A stretch of 64,000 bases of DNA, taken from positions 1-64,000 of the forward strand of contig NZ_CAMLFE010000005.1 in assembly GCF_946479275.1 (NCBI RefSeq), in the 5' to 3' direction. Made by a program: the position numbers and the translations under genes. This DNA comes from an uncultured Bartonella sp. Its GTDB lineage: Bacteria; Pseudomonadota; Alphaproteobacteria; Rhizobiales; Rhizobiaceae. Positions 37,892 to 47,020 of the stretch are shown piece after piece. Each line of letters opens with the position of its first letter. Position 1 is the stretch's first letter. The notes below the pieces were generated by a model, which did no database searches, had not been told where the DNA came from, and worked only from the letters and a program-made list of their open reading frames with translations.

Positions 37892-39691
37892 TTGTCAGGC
37901 ATTTTAAAAAACATAGCGATTTTTTTCTTCAGCCTGTTTCTCACAATAGAGGCAGGAATTGCACCTTCGCATGCAGCAGAACCGCAAGCTTGTAAAACGG
38001 TCCGTTTTGCCGATACCGGATGGACCGACATTTCCATTACAAGAGCGATAGCAACCACGCTTCTTGAAGCGTTGGGTTATGAAACAGAAACGCGCATTTT
38101 ATCGGTTCCGGTTACCTATGCCTCGCTTTCCAATGGCGATATCGACGTTTTTCTCGGCTATTGGAACCCGTCCATGACACCGGATTTTACGCCCTATCGG
38201 GATGACGGCAGTGTCGAACTTTTAGGCTATAATCTTGAAGGCGCCAAATATACCTTGGCTGTGCCACAATTTGCCTATGACAAAGGCTTGAAAACTTTTG
38301 AGGATATCAAAAAGTTCGGGCCCGAGCTCGGTTACGCAATTTATGGTGTTGAGCCCGGAAATGATGGTAACAGGCTTATCCTGTCACTCCTTAAGGACAA
38401 AGATTTAGGGCTTGAAGATTTCCACATTGTCGAAACGTCCGAACAGGCCATGCTTGCCGAAGTAGAGGCGCGTATTCACGAAAACCGGCCAATCGTGTTT
38501 TTGGGCTGGGAACCGCACCCGATGAATTTGCGCTTCAAAATGGCCTATCTTTCCGGTGGTGACAAATATTTCGGGAAAAATTTCGGCAATGCGAAAGTCG
38601 GTACCAATATTCGCCGCAATTACAGTCAGGAATGCCCGAATGTAACGCGCTTTCTTGGCAATCTTGCTTTCGATGTCGACATGGAAAACCGGTTGATGGA
38701 CAATGTTCTTGACCGTGGTGAAGATCCCGGACACGCTGCCCGTTCATGGCTTTCAGCCAATAGGGAGAAAGTTGCAACCTGGCTTTCGGGTGTTACCACT
38801 TTTAACGGTGGCAATGCAGGCGAAGCTGTCGACAATGCATTAAAATTACAAAAAGCGGACACGGGTTTTTCCTATAAAATCCCGATCGGGAAAGGCGCAA
38901 ATACAATTGTCGAATTTTTGAAAGAGCATGGCGGGCTCTTTTTTACCGCTGTCCGTTTGGGGCTGGATAGCCTTCTTAAAGGGACATTGGCGCTGTTACT
39001 ATGGCCAAATCCTTTATTGCTTATCTGTTTTCTATGCGTCCTTGCTTTTGCCATCCAGAGAAACTGGCGCGTCGTGGTGCTCACAGCACTGGGCTTTCTT
39101 TTCGTCATCAATCAGGGCTACTGGATTGATACGATGGAAACAATAACCTTGTTGTTCTGGTCGTGCATTCTTTGCATGGGAATAGGTGTGCCGGTTGGCA
39201 TTGCCTGTGCCCACCGGCCAAAAATCTATCGTGTAATCGAGCCTATTCTTGACCTTATGCAAACACTGCCGACCTTTGTCTATCTGATACCGGCCATCAT
39301 TTTCTTCCGCATCGGCATGGTACCGGGGTTGATTGCGACGATTATCTTTGTGCTTCCCGCCCCTATAAGATTAACCCAGCAAGGTATTGTTTCAACGCCG
39401 AAAGCACTGATTGAGGCAGGCAAGGCATTCGGCTCCAACCGTCGGCAAATCTTATGGAAAATCGAGTTTCCCCACGCTATGCCGGAAATACGTGCGGGCA
39501 TGACACAAACCATTATGCTTTCGCTTTCCATGGTGGTTATTGCAGCAACTGTTGGCGGCAACGGGCTGGGTGTCAAAGTTTATCGTGCGCTGCAACAACA
39601 TGATGCTGCCATGGGCTTTGAAGCAGGCTGCGTCATTGTGGTGGTGGCCATTGTCCTTGACCGCCTGTTCCGTCCGGGAAAGGCACGTTAA
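37892..39691 (+). CDS. Choline ABC transporter, fused binding protein and permease (ChoX-ChoW)
   Basis: A 599-residue fusion. The only good start is TTG at 37892, giving a signal sequence (LKNIAIFFFSLFLTIEAGIAPSHA). Residues 30-315 are a ChoX-like periplasmic choline-binding domain with the aromatic-box segments DTGWTDIS, FLGYWNPSM and VFLGWEPHPM. Residues from about 330 are the ChoW permease, with about six helices and the EAA loop EAGKAFGSNRRQILWKIEFPHAMPEI. The join corresponds to the C-terminus of a normal ChoX followed by the N-terminus of a normal ChoW, so it is a clean gene fusion. The stop and the next start share one base (TAATG). It imports choline, or possibly betaine. Confidence 0.9.
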   Translation: MSGILKNIAIFFFSLFLTIEAGIAPSHAAEPQACKTVRFADTGWTDISITRAIATTLLEALGYETETRILSVPVTYASLSNGDIDVFLGYWNPSMTPDFTPYRDDGSVELLGYNLEGAKYTLAVPQFAYDKGLKTFEDIKKFGPELGYAIYGVEPGNDGNRLILSLLKDKDLGLEDFHIVETSEQAMLAEVEARIHENRPIVFLGWEPHPMNLRFKMAYLSGGDKYFGKNFGNAKVGTNIRRNYSQECPNVTRFLGNLAFDVDMENRLMDNVLDRGEDPGHAARSWLSANREKVATWLSGVTTFNGGNAGEAVDNALKLQKADTGFSYKIPIGKGANTIVEFLKEHGGLFFTAVRLGLDSLLKGTLALLLWPNPLLLICFLCVLAFAIQRNWRVVVLTALGFLFVINQGYWIDTMETITLLFWSCILCMGIGVPVGIACAHRPKIYRVIEPILDLMQTLPTFVYLIPAIIFFRIGMVPGLIATIIFVLPAPIRLTQQGIVSTPKALIEAGKAFGSNRRQILWKIEFPHAMPEIRAGMTQTIMLSLSMVVIAATVGGNGLGVKVYRALQQHDAAMGFEAGCVIVVVAIVLDRLFRPGKAR

Positions 39692-40731
39692 TGGCCAGAG
39701 TGATTATCGATCATGTCAGTGTGGTTTTCGGCAATCGGCGCAAGCAGGCGCTTGATCTTGCTGAGCAAGGTGCATCACGGGCAGAAATCAAGGATTTAAC
39801 CAATACGGTGCTTGGTGTCCATGAATGTTCTCTTGACATTGCCGAGGGTGAAACGCTGGTTTTAATGGGATTGTCCGGATCAGGAAAATCGACTTTGCTG
39901 CGCACCATCAACCGTTTGATAAAGCCGGTTGAAGGCAACATTTATGTTGGAGATGTCGGAAAGGAAATCAACGTTACTACCGCTTCCAGCGAAGAATTGC
40001 GCTATGTGCGCACCCGCCTTGTTTCCATGGTGTTCCAACAATTTGGCCTGTTTCCGTGGCGTACAGTTGCCGATAACATCGGTTTTGGCCTCGAAGTGGC
40101 GGGGGTACCAAAGAAGCAACGTCAGGCCATTATTGCCGAACAGCTTGACCTTGTCGGATTGAATGAATGGGCAAACCGCATGGTGACCGAGCTTTCGGGC
40201 GGTATGCAACAAAGAATCGGCCTTGCCCGTGCTTTCGCAACCGGTGCACCGGTGCTGTTGATGGACGAGCCGTTTTCAGCCCTTGACCCGCTTATTCGCA
40301 ACCATCTACAGGATGAACTTCTGGAACTGCAAAAGCGGCTCAATAAAACCTTGGTATTTGTGAGCCATGACCTTGATGAGGCCATCAAAATGGGCAACCG
40401 CATTGCCATTATGGAAGACGGGCGAATCTTACAATGCGGCACAGCACAGGAAATCGTACTAACGCCAGCCAATGAACATGTGGCCAACTTTGTGCGCCAC
40501 ATCAATCCTTTAAGCTTCTTGACGGCAAGACAGGTTATGCGCCCTTATAATTATGAGAATAGCGATATTTCTGTTGCAGCCATGGCAAAACCTGATACCA
40601 GTTTACCTGATCTCATCAGTGCGTGCGACCGCAAAAACGGCGCCATAGGCGTTGCCGAAAACGGACGTGTCATTGGTGTGATAACCGGGGAAGACATTAT
40701 CCACCATCTGGCAGAACACCAGAAACGGTGA
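39691..40731 (+). CDS. choV: Choline/glycine betaine ABC transporter ATPase
   Basis: A 346-residue cytoplasmic ATPase that powers the ChoX-ChoW fusion. Walker A is GLSGSGKST at about 57-65, the Q-loop VFQQFGLFPWRTV, the signature LSGGMQQRIGLARA and Walker B VLLMDEPFSALDPL; the H-loop is FVSHDLDEA. The C-terminus (about 275-346) resembles a degenerate CBS region, as in ProV/OpuAA-type proteins. It starts one base within the fusion gene's stop, so translation is coupled. Confidence 0.93.
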   Translation: MARVIIDHVSVVFGNRRKQALDLAEQGASRAEIKDLTNTVLGVHECSLDIAEGETLVLMGLSGSGKSTLLRTINRLIKPVEGNIYVGDVGKEINVTTASSEELRYVRTRLVSMVFQQFGLFPWRTVADNIGFGLEVAGVPKKQRQAIIAEQLDLVGLNEWANRMVTELSGGMQQRIGLARAFATGAPVLLMDEPFSALDPLIRNHLQDELLELQKRLNKTLVFVSHDLDEAIKMGNRIAIMEDGRILQCGTAQEIVLTPANEHVANFVRHINPLSFLTARQVMRPYNYENSDISVAAMAKPDTSLPDLISACDRKNGAIGVAENGRVIGVITGEDIIHHLAEHQKR

Positions 40732-40743
40732 TAGGTGTGTTTT

Positions 40744-41559
40744 ATGAGTTTGGATATTACGACAATCAGCGATGTTGATGACCCGCGGCTACTCCCTTAT
40801 CGGGATATTCGCGAACGTGATCTGGTCGGCCGCGAACATCATTTTATTGCCGAAGGCAAGGTTGTGCTTTCGGTGCTTTTGCGTTCGAACCGTTTTCAGG
40901 CTCAATCACTGCTTGTTGCCGCAGCCAAGCTTCTGGGGTTAATGCCGGTACTGGAAGCAACAAAACCCACCTGCCCGATCTACTGTGTTCCGCAAAAAAT
41001 CATGGACGATATTGCAGGATTCAATGTGCACCGCGGAATTCTTGGCATCGGGGAACGGATAAGCACCCCGACACTTGATGAATTTCTGGCAAGTTTACCT
41101 GAAAAAGCATTGGTTCCGGTTTTATGTGGCATTTCCAATCATGATAATATGGGCTCGATCTTCCGCAATGCTGCTGCTTTTGCGGCTGACGGTATTATCA
41201 TCGATAAAACCAGTTGTGATCCGCTTTATCGCAAAGCCATTCGCGTGTCGGTGGGGGCGGCACTGAAAATGCCCTATACTCAAGGTGAAGATATCAAGCA
41301 TATTCTGGACGCGCTCGAAAAAGCCGATTTCCGTATCTACTCGCTTTCTCCATCAGCACCGAACTATTTGAAAGATGCGGAAGTGGCAAAAAGAACCGCT
41401 CTTGTTTTCGGAACAGAAGGTGAAGGCCTTCCGGATTTTGTGCTTAAAGATACCGAGACTTTACGTATTCCCATTGCTTATGATTTCGACAGCCTGAACG
41501 TTGCTACCGCAACCGGACTTGCGCTTGAACATTTTGCCGATTTTGACAAACTGAATTGA
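40744..41559 (+). CDS. TrmH-family RNA 2'-O-methyltransferase
   Basis: A 271-residue SpoU/TrmH-type enzyme that methylates a ribose 2'-OH in rRNA or tRNA. The ATG at 40744 (MSLDITTISDVDDPRLLPYRDIRERDL) is preferred over GTG at 40735 because AGG lies 8 bases upstream. The N-terminal substrate-binding domain (HHFIAEGKVVLSVLLRS) is followed by the knot with motif 1 GISNHDNMGSIFRNAAAFA (Asn/Arg), motif 2 LVFGTEGEGLP and motif 3 IPIAYDFDSLNVATATGLAL. It starts just after choV on the same strand. The target base is unknown. Confidence 0.92.
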   Translation: MSLDITTISDVDDPRLLPYRDIRERDLVGREHHFIAEGKVVLSVLLRSNRFQAQSLLVAAAKLLGLMPVLEATKPTCPIYCVPQKIMDDIAGFNVHRGILGIGERISTPTLDEFLASLPEKALVPVLCGISNHDNMGSIFRNAAAFAADGIIIDKTSCDPLYRKAIRVSVGAALKMPYTQGEDIKHILDALEKADFRIYSLSPSAPNYLKDAEVAKRTALVFGTEGEGLPDFVLKDTETLRIPIAYDFDSLNVATATGLALEHFADFDKLN

Positions 41560-42161
41560 AAACTTCGGAAAAATATTGTTTCTCTACGCCTGAAACGCTG
41601 CCCATCATCATCAAAAGATAACAAGCAACTTCGGCTATTTTTACCGCAACAACGGCTGAAAAATTAAAATAACCCGAAACATTCAGGCAAAATCACGAGA
41701 GACAACCGAGGCTTTCTTCAGACAAAGCCGGTAAGGTTTTCTCGAACATAGCCAATAGGGTTTTCTCTTGAACACAAGCCCGAGAGGCTCAGCTGAACAT
41801 CGACGACAGGCCATTCGCAAGCACAAGCAACAAGACCTTTCTTGAACATTTTCGTCAAACCTTCTTCAGACAAAGCCGGTAAGGTTTTCTCGAAAAAAGC
41901 CACATGGTTTTCCGTGAACACCGTTAACAAAGCTTTCCCGGATATGGCGGGCTTTCTTCCGATACAACCGGCTACGTTTCCTTGATGGGAGACGGAAAGG
42001 CTCGCATCAACACATGCCCATGAAGGCAGCTTCGTGAAAAGCAGATATTTTTGGCTATGACAAATGCAAAGAAGCTGAGCTTGGAGATGCAAAGACGTTG
42101 CCGTGGGCAAATGGTTTTACCTGCCGGTTTTTTGTCTTTTACGTTGAAACGCCTTGAACTA
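41560..42161. other. Convergent gap filled largely by a degenerate minisatellite
   Basis: About 600 bases between trmH-like and mnmA. The 41700-42000 part is the repeat described next. A long minus-strand frame through it (41718-42110) is a by-product of the repeat and has no ribosome binding site or known domain. Confidence 0.6.
41700..42000 (+). repeat. Degenerate tandem repeat array, about 23-26-bp unit
   Basis: About eleven units follow the loose pattern TTTCTCGAACAnAGCCnnnAGG(T/C). A 33-base stretch at 41714-41746 is repeated without change at 41861-41893 (147 bases apart), which shows a larger duplication within the array. The unit is unlike the other repeats in the window. Confidence 0.75.
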
Positions 42162-43358
42162 TCAGGCTGCGGTGTTTTCACGCGTTTGATTGAGCAGGTT
42201 TTTAAGCATTGCCTCGGCTCGTGCATCACGTTCGGAACGGGTGATAAAGCCGCCACCAAGAACCCGTGCATCATTGCTGTCATTATCATAAAGAACACAG
42301 GCTTGTCCGGGGGCAACGCCGGTTTCGCCTTCCAGCAGTTCAACCGTCAACATACCATCTTCAACTTTCAAAATTGCCGGACGTGGCGGACGTGTGGAGC
42401 GTACTTTGGCGGCGACAACGATACCATCCTTTGGAAACTCGTCGATATTTTCGTCGCCCAGCCAATTGGCATCACGCAAAAACAGTTTGCGCGTTTCAAG
42501 TGCTTCTCTCGGGCCGACAATGACGCGCGCATTTTCCGCATCAAGATAGACAACATAAAGCGCTTCACCGGTTGCAATACCGATGCCGCGCCTCTGTCCA
42601 ATAGTAAAATTGACGATTCCTTCATGGCGACCAAGGATTCGCCCGTCAATATGGACGATATCCCCCGGATTGGCAGCTTCAGGACGCAATTTGGCGATCA
42701 CATCCGAATAACGCCCCTGAGGAACAAAGCAAATATCCTGACTGTCGTGCTTGGATGCAACAGACAAACCCATTTCGGCGGCAATTTCACGAACATGCGG
42801 TTTTGCAAGATTGCCAAGCGGAAAACGCAAATAATCAATCTGTTCCTGCGTTGTGGCAAAAAGGAAATAGCTCTGGTCACGATTGGCATCAACGGGCCGG
42901 TATAATGCGCGATGCGCACCATTCGGACGGCTTCTTATATAGTGGCCTGTGGCTAAGGCATCTGCACCAAGATTTTTTGCTGTAACAAGAAGATCGGCAA
43001 ATTTCACTGTCTGGTTGCAGGCAACACAAGGAATGGGTGTTTCACCATGGGCATAACTATCGGCAAAGGGATTGATGACGGCTTCACGGAAGCGGGCTTC
43101 ATAATCCAGCACATAATGGGGAATACCCAAAGTTTCCGAAACACGCCGCGCATCCTCGATATCCTGACCGGCACAGCAAGAGCCAACGCGATGGGTTGCT
43201 GCACCATGATCGTAAAGTTGAAGGGTGACGCCGACCACATCATAGCCTTCTTTTTTCAACAATCCTGCAACAACGGACGAATCGACACCACCCGACATGG
43301 CAACGACCACGCGTGTGTCTTCAGGACGTTTTGGAAGATCAAGACTGTTGAGAGACAT
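42162..43358 (-). CDS. mnmA: tRNA-specific 2-thiouridylase
   Basis: A 398-residue enzyme that puts sulfur on U34 of Lys, Glu and Gln tRNAs. The ATP pyrophosphatase P-loop is [13 protein letters not shown] at about 20-32. The catalytic cysteines are in [12 protein letters not shown] (about 107-118) and [14 protein letters not shown] (about 208). GHYIRS and [12 protein letters not shown] mark the tRNA-binding and central domains. The C-terminal beta domain ends [23 protein letters not shown]. Length is standard, and it is monocistronic. Confidence 0.97.
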   Translation of the reverse strand: MSLNSLDLPKRPEDTRVVVAMSGGVDSSVVAGLLKKEGYDVVGVTLQLYDHGAATHRVGSCCAGQDIEDARRVSETLGIPHYVLDYEARFREAVINPFADSYAHGETPIPCVACNQTVKFADLLVTAKNLGADALATGHYIRSRPNGAHRALYRPVDANRDQSYFLFATTQEQIDYLRFPLGNLAKPHVREIAAEMGLSVASKHDSQDICFVPQGRYSDVIAKLRPEAANPGDIVHIDGRILGRHEGIVNFTIGQRRGIGIATGEALYVVYLDAENARVIVGPREALETRKLFLRDANWLGDENIDEFPKDGIVVAAKVRSTRPPRPAILKVEDGMLTVELLEGETGVAPGQACVLYDNDSNDARVLGGGFITRSERDARAEAMLKNLLNQTRENTAA

Positions 43359-43702
43359 AAGCTTACCTTCTAACCCATTGGCGGCTTGTTGAAATTATAT
43401 TGTGTTTTGAAATGCACAACACAACCGCCGCTTCGAAAAAGAAACTCTAAAACGGGGCAATTTATGAAAACCCGTTTTCTCCAGTTTATAAAAAAACAAA
43501 AAAAAATAAAGTAGCGTTTTTTGTTCAAGTTTGTTTGATTGCTGCGTTTTTTAATTAACCCACTGATATTTATCAATTTTAAATAAAAAACACAATTTCG
43601 CGCCTTGCTATTTGTTAAATTTCCGTTTCCACCTGTTTAGCTCTTTTTTAAAGCTCGGCGTTTATTGTCGCTTCAGGTCCTTGAATAAGAGTAGAGAGTA
43701 CA
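43359..43702. promoter_or_regulatory. Divergent promoter region of mnmA and sciP
   Basis: 344 AT-rich bases between divergent genes. It contains several TTAA motifs (near 43553-43557 and 43614) but no perfect TTAA-N7-TTAA box. Confidence 0.4.
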
Positions 43703-43978
43703 ATGACCGAGTTAGTAAGAACACGAGTAAAATACGTTATTGGCCCAGATGGGAGTCCGCTTACGATCACCGACCTGCCGCCAAGCAATACAAGGCGCTG
43801 GGTTATCCGTCGCAAAGCAGAAGTTGTTGCCGCTGTCAGAGGTGGCCTGCTGAGTTTGGATGAAGCCTGCCAACGTTATACCTTGACGGTGGAAGAGTTT
43901 TTATCCTGGCAATGCTCGATTGATGAACACGGTCTTGCGGGCTTACGCACAACGCGTATTCAGCAATACCGGCATTGA
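43703..43978 (+). CDS. sciP: CtrA inhibitor SciP (DUF1153)
   Basis: A 91-residue helix-turn-helix protein of the DUF1153/SciP family: KYVIGPDGSPLTITDLPPSNTRRWVIRRKAEVVAAVRGGLLSLDEACQRYTLTVEEFLSWQ. In Caulobacter SciP binds CtrA at target promoters and blocks its activation of transcription in swarmer cells. The protein is nearly invariant in alphaproteobacteria and this copy is complete. It lies 2.2 kb from ctrA on the same strand, as in related genomes. Confidence 0.95.
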   Translation: MTELVRTRVKYVIGPDGSPLTITDLPPSNTRRWVIRRKAEVVAAVRGGLLSLDEACQRYTLTVEEFLSWQCSIDEHGLAGLRTTRIQQYRH

Positions 43979-44011
43979 TATGCTTGACCCTTCTTGCCTT
44001 GAAATATCAAT

Positions 44012-44050
44012 AAAACAACCGTTTCTTTCATTTTAAGAAACGGTTGTTTT
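44012..44050 (+). terminator. Intrinsic terminator of sciP
   Basis: A perfect 16-bp stem (AAAACAACCGTTTCTT at 44012-44027, AAGAAACGGTTGTTTT at 44035-44050) with a seven-base loop. Confidence 0.9.
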
Positions 44051-44446
44051 ATATTAAGGCGAATTCAAGAATGCGGTATAAAATTTTCCTGAAAATGAAC
44101 ACCTGCGGAAAAGCGGCTGCAAATCTCGAACCTTGTTTTGCGACTCCTTACCATATTTTAAAAAACACTTCCGGCGCAACGCACTTCCGACGAAAACTAT
44201 GCGTCTTAAAAAAATTCAGTTGCTGCAATACTAAAATTGCCGATTTTTCCGACTTTTTTGAAAATTAAACTCATCTCTTATTTTTACAGTTTCTTTTCGT
44301 TCTTAACTTTCAGGATTCGGATTGTCGTTCCCTGTCCGGTTAGGAATTCTTTGTTTATTGTCATGCAAGTTTTCTTTGTCGGTTTTCGAATCCAAAGAAA
44401 TGAGCATTTTTGACAGATTGCCGTTCCTCACATTTTTATAAACTTT

Positions 44447-44630
44447 TGTGAAGCAGCTCGGCTCAGGTGAGCGGTTTTTCTCATCTTTCGATCGCACCTC
44501 CTCCTCTTTTTGCCCTTAAGACTTATTCCCCTCTCAAGGCTGTTTGGCAGGCGGTAAGGGTTTCAAAGCGCTATTTCCGCTCGATTGCAAGGCTCCCGCC
44601 CAAAAGAAGTGAGTTCAAAACTTCTTTTTG
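44447..44630 (+). ncRNA. Candidate small RNA
   Basis: A TTGACA at 44410-44415 with an imperfect -10 (TTTTAT/TTTATA, 44434-44440) precedes it, and AAAAGAAGT/ACTTCTTTT with a T run (44602-44629) could end it. The middle contains CACCTCCTCCTC near 44505, an anti-Shine-Dalgarno-like motif known from rhizobial sRNAs. No further support, so this is tentative. Confidence 0.25.
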
Positions 44631-44924
44631 ATTTTAGTGCAAGTCTTGTCTTCAACCTCGCGCATCAAGCCGGCAATCACTTGTTGGAGCTTCATGCTTG
44701 GCGGGTAAAATCTTCAGGACAAAAATCGAAATAAGTTCCCTGCTGATCGCCTGATTTTTTGGAAAGACACGTCGATATAATCGGTAAAATTGCGGGGTAT
44801 GACCGGAATGATGATCTTCGGGTGCTCACAAAGCTCGCGTAAAGGTGAGAAACTGTCGCTAGGAACAATCCGGATGTAATGGGCAAAAATTAAGAAAAGC
44901 ATGAAGATAAGAAAGCACGAAAAA

Positions 44925-44956
44925 AATGGCCGGTTCTTCAACCGACCATTTCATGC
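44925..44956 (-). terminator. Minus-strand terminator, probably of the fliJ-like gene
   Basis: AAATGGCCGGTT/AACCGACCATTT forms a 12-bp stem with one mismatch and is followed on the minus strand by seven T. It lies 265 bases beyond the fliJ-like stop. Confidence 0.6.
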
Positions 44957-45221
44957 CCGCCATCAGTAGGCACTGGAGAATAGTTTCGGGTTTTGTCCAC
45001 GCTGTGTTGAAAGCGCGTTTTGATGAGAAAATTAGTGCTTTGCCGGAGGTCCCGATTTTTAAATATCGTCAAAGAAACGGAAAAAACCGTTTCCCGTTAA
45101 AGCGCTTGGTGCCCTTAACGATCAAAAGGTCATAATTTCCGCAACGCGTTTTCTTAAAGATTTCCGTTCTCGCCCACGACCGTCGAATTAGCGTCGGGGT
45201 AGAATTTAAAAAACTGCGACC

Positions 45222-45608
45222 TCAACCGATCATCGAGCGGCTTTGGACAAACACTGCATCTTCATCGGGCAATGCCTTGCCGTCGCGTTCTTCCAAAGCT
45301 TTTGCACGTTCAAGTTCGGCTTCAAGCTCATGCAGCTTCATTTCGCCGGATGCTTTCTGGATTTGCAAATCACGGATGGAATTCATGAGGTTTTCGCGCC
45401 GTTGACGGGCAGCGCGTGCAAAAGTGGGATAGGCAAAATGGTTGACATCGGTAATACCGGATTTGCGCTCTTCATTAACAATCTGCGCTTCCAACTCGCT
45501 TGCCATACGATTGAACTCGCCCATCATCATATCAAGTTGAGAAATCTGGCGACGTTTTTCGCGCACCTGGAACATCTTCAACCGAACCACACTTTCACGC
45601 GGTTTCAT
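45222..45608 (-). CDS. fliJ: FliJ-like coiled-coil protein
   Basis: A 128-residue, almost entirely alpha-helical protein: MKPRESVVRLKMFQVREKRRQISQLDMMM, then long Glu/Lys/Arg-rich helices to residue 110. This is the FliJ family shape, and in related alphaproteobacteria a gene annotated fliJ sits beside ctrA, divergently transcribed, as here. The ATG at 45608 has AAGGAG 8 bases upstream. In flagellated species FliJ is the stalk of the export ATPase FliI. No other flagellar gene is in the window, so its role here is open, and in this group it is kept even in non-motile species (to my recollection). Confidence 0.78.
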   Translation of the reverse strand: MKPRESVVRLKMFQVREKRRQISQLDMMMGEFNRMASELEAQIVNEERKSGITDVNHFAYPTFARAARQRRENLMNSIRDLQIQKASGEMKLHELEAELERAKALEERDGKALPDEDAVFVQSRSMIG

Positions 45609-46232
45609 ACGCAATACTCCTTGACTACCGTGAACAACAACACGTTCACACCTTGATACTCATATACTCACCGGAAAAACGGTTTATCCCCTTTTGTTAA
45701 AGGAACCATGAACGCTCCCCGAAGAGATGGCAGGTTTGTTCAAGGCTTTTCTCACCCGACGCTTATAACGAACGAAATCGGGCTGGATTTTTAACCATTT
45801 GTTTACGGTCTTTGAGCACTATAGCGGATGTCCCTTAAAGCTCGGTAAACAAAAGGCCATTTTTCAACACAAAAAGCCTTTTTCAAAACTGAAAACAGTG
45901 AGTCTGTTGAATCGGTTAGAGCAATTTCTTAAAGTAAAAATTAAGCATATCTGTTCAGTTTTTATCACCTTGAATCAAGGTAATACAAGGTTTTTTTCAC
46001 AAATTTTTATTAACTTCTTGCCAACAAGAATCATATTTTGTTAACCATTTTGATGCAGATTGGTTAAAGAGGCAACGAATTGTTCTGAGTGCTGCCGAAA
46101 TGTAAAACCATGGTTTCGGTTAAAATCATGATTTTATGGTGTTTTTTAAATCAACTGTGCACGTTCATGGTGCAGTTGTTTGCATTGACCGCGATAACGC
46201 CTGATTCGGCTAGTGGAAAGGGGATATAGGAT
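45609..46232 (+). promoter_or_regulatory. ctrA upstream region with GANTC cluster and CtrA-like boxes
   Basis: Five GANTC methylation sites lie at 45900, 45909, 45972, 46028 and 46203, against about one per 256 bases expected. TTAACCAT occurs at 45791-45798, where TTAA-N7-TTTA gives a near-complete CtrA box, and again at 46041-46048. This matches the control of ctrA by CcrM methylation and by CtrA itself known from Caulobacter. Confidence 0.65.
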
Positions 46233-46934
46233 ATGCGCGTTTTATTGATTGAAGATGACCACGCGACAGCGACAAGCATCGAGCTTATGCTCAAATCGGA
46301 AAGCTTTAATGTCTACACGACAGACCTTGGAGAGGAAGGTGTAGACCTTGGCAAATTATATGATTACGATATCATTTTGTTAGACCTCAACCTGCCTGAT
46401 ATGTCGGGTTATGAAGTTTTGCGCACTTTGCGTCTTTCCAAAGTCAAAACGCCAATCCTCATTCTTTCCGGCATGGGTGGCATTGAAGATAAAGTGCGCG
46501 GCCTTGGCTTTGGCGCCGATGATTATATGACCAAGCCATTTCATAAAGATGAATTGGTTGCCCGCATTCATGCTATTGTTCGCCGTTCGAAGGGACACGC
46601 CCAATCGGTGATTGCGACCGGCGATCTTGTTGTCAATCTCGATGCAAAAACCGTTGAAATCGGCGGTCATCCGGTTCATTTAACCGGCAAAGAATACCAG
46701 ATGCTCGAACTTCTCTCCCTGCGCAAGGGAACAACTTTGACCAAGGAAATGTTCTTGAACCATCTTTATGGTGGCATGGACGAGCCCGAACTTAAAATTA
46801 TCGACGTTTTCATCTGCAAACTTCGCAAAAAGCTGGATGCTGTTTCCGGTGGCGTCAATTACATCGAAACTGTATGGGGTCGCGGTTATGTACTGCGTGA
46901 ACCGACAGAAGAACCGATGCGCGAAACCGCTTGA
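46233..46934 (+). CDS. ctrA: Cell-cycle response regulator CtrA
   Basis: A 233-residue OmpR-type regulator that controls cell division, DNA replication initiation and polar development. The receiver domain (1-120) has the acidic pocket IEDD at about 7-10, the phosphorylation site [17 protein letters not shown] with Asp51, and Lys in TKPF. The winged-helix DNA-binding domain (about 125-230) has [52 protein letters not shown], practically invariant in the alphaproteobacteria. The C-terminal Ala after a Glu/Thr-rich tail agrees with ClpXP-dependent turnover of CtrA. GGGGATATAGG lies upstream as a ribosome binding site. Confidence 0.98.
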   Translation: MRVLLIEDDHATATSIELMLKSESFNVYTTDLGEEGVDLGKLYDYDIILLDLNLPDMSGYEVLRTLRLSKVKTPILILSGMGGIEDKVRGLGFGADDYMTKPFHKDELVARIHAIVRRSKGHAQSVIATGDLVVNLDAKTVEIGGHPVHLTGKEYQMLELLSLRKGTTLTKEMFLNHLYGGMDEPELKIIDVFICKLRKKLDAVSGGVNYIETVWGRGYVLREPTEEPMRETA

Positions 46935-46981
46935 TTTTTCTTAAAAATTTTGTTTCACGACAGATAATTTAAATAAATACG

Positions 46982-47020
46982 CCGGAGACTTTTCAGTTTT
47001 TAAAAAAGTCTCCGGTTTTT
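46982..47020 (+). terminator. Intrinsic terminator of ctrA
   Basis: CCGGAGACTTTT (46982-46993) pairs with AAAAGTCTCCGG (47004-47015), with a ten-base loop, followed by TTTTT. Confidence 0.88.

Larger units (their letters stand above)
44051..45221. other. Long gap between sciP and fliJ-like gene
   Basis: About 1.17 kb with no secure gene. It has a candidate plus-strand small RNA at about 44447-44630 (separate entry), a minus-strand terminator at 44925-44956, and minus-strand frames at 44692-44941 that may be a decayed gene: one begins KNRPFFSCFLIFMLFLIF (hydrophobic) and its continuation in another frame ends FDFCPEDFTRQA. Confidence 0.4.

Noticed and set aside
41718-42110. Minus-strand frame of 130 codons
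   Set aside because: It is produced by the degenerate tandem repeat, has no ribosome binding site and matches no domain.
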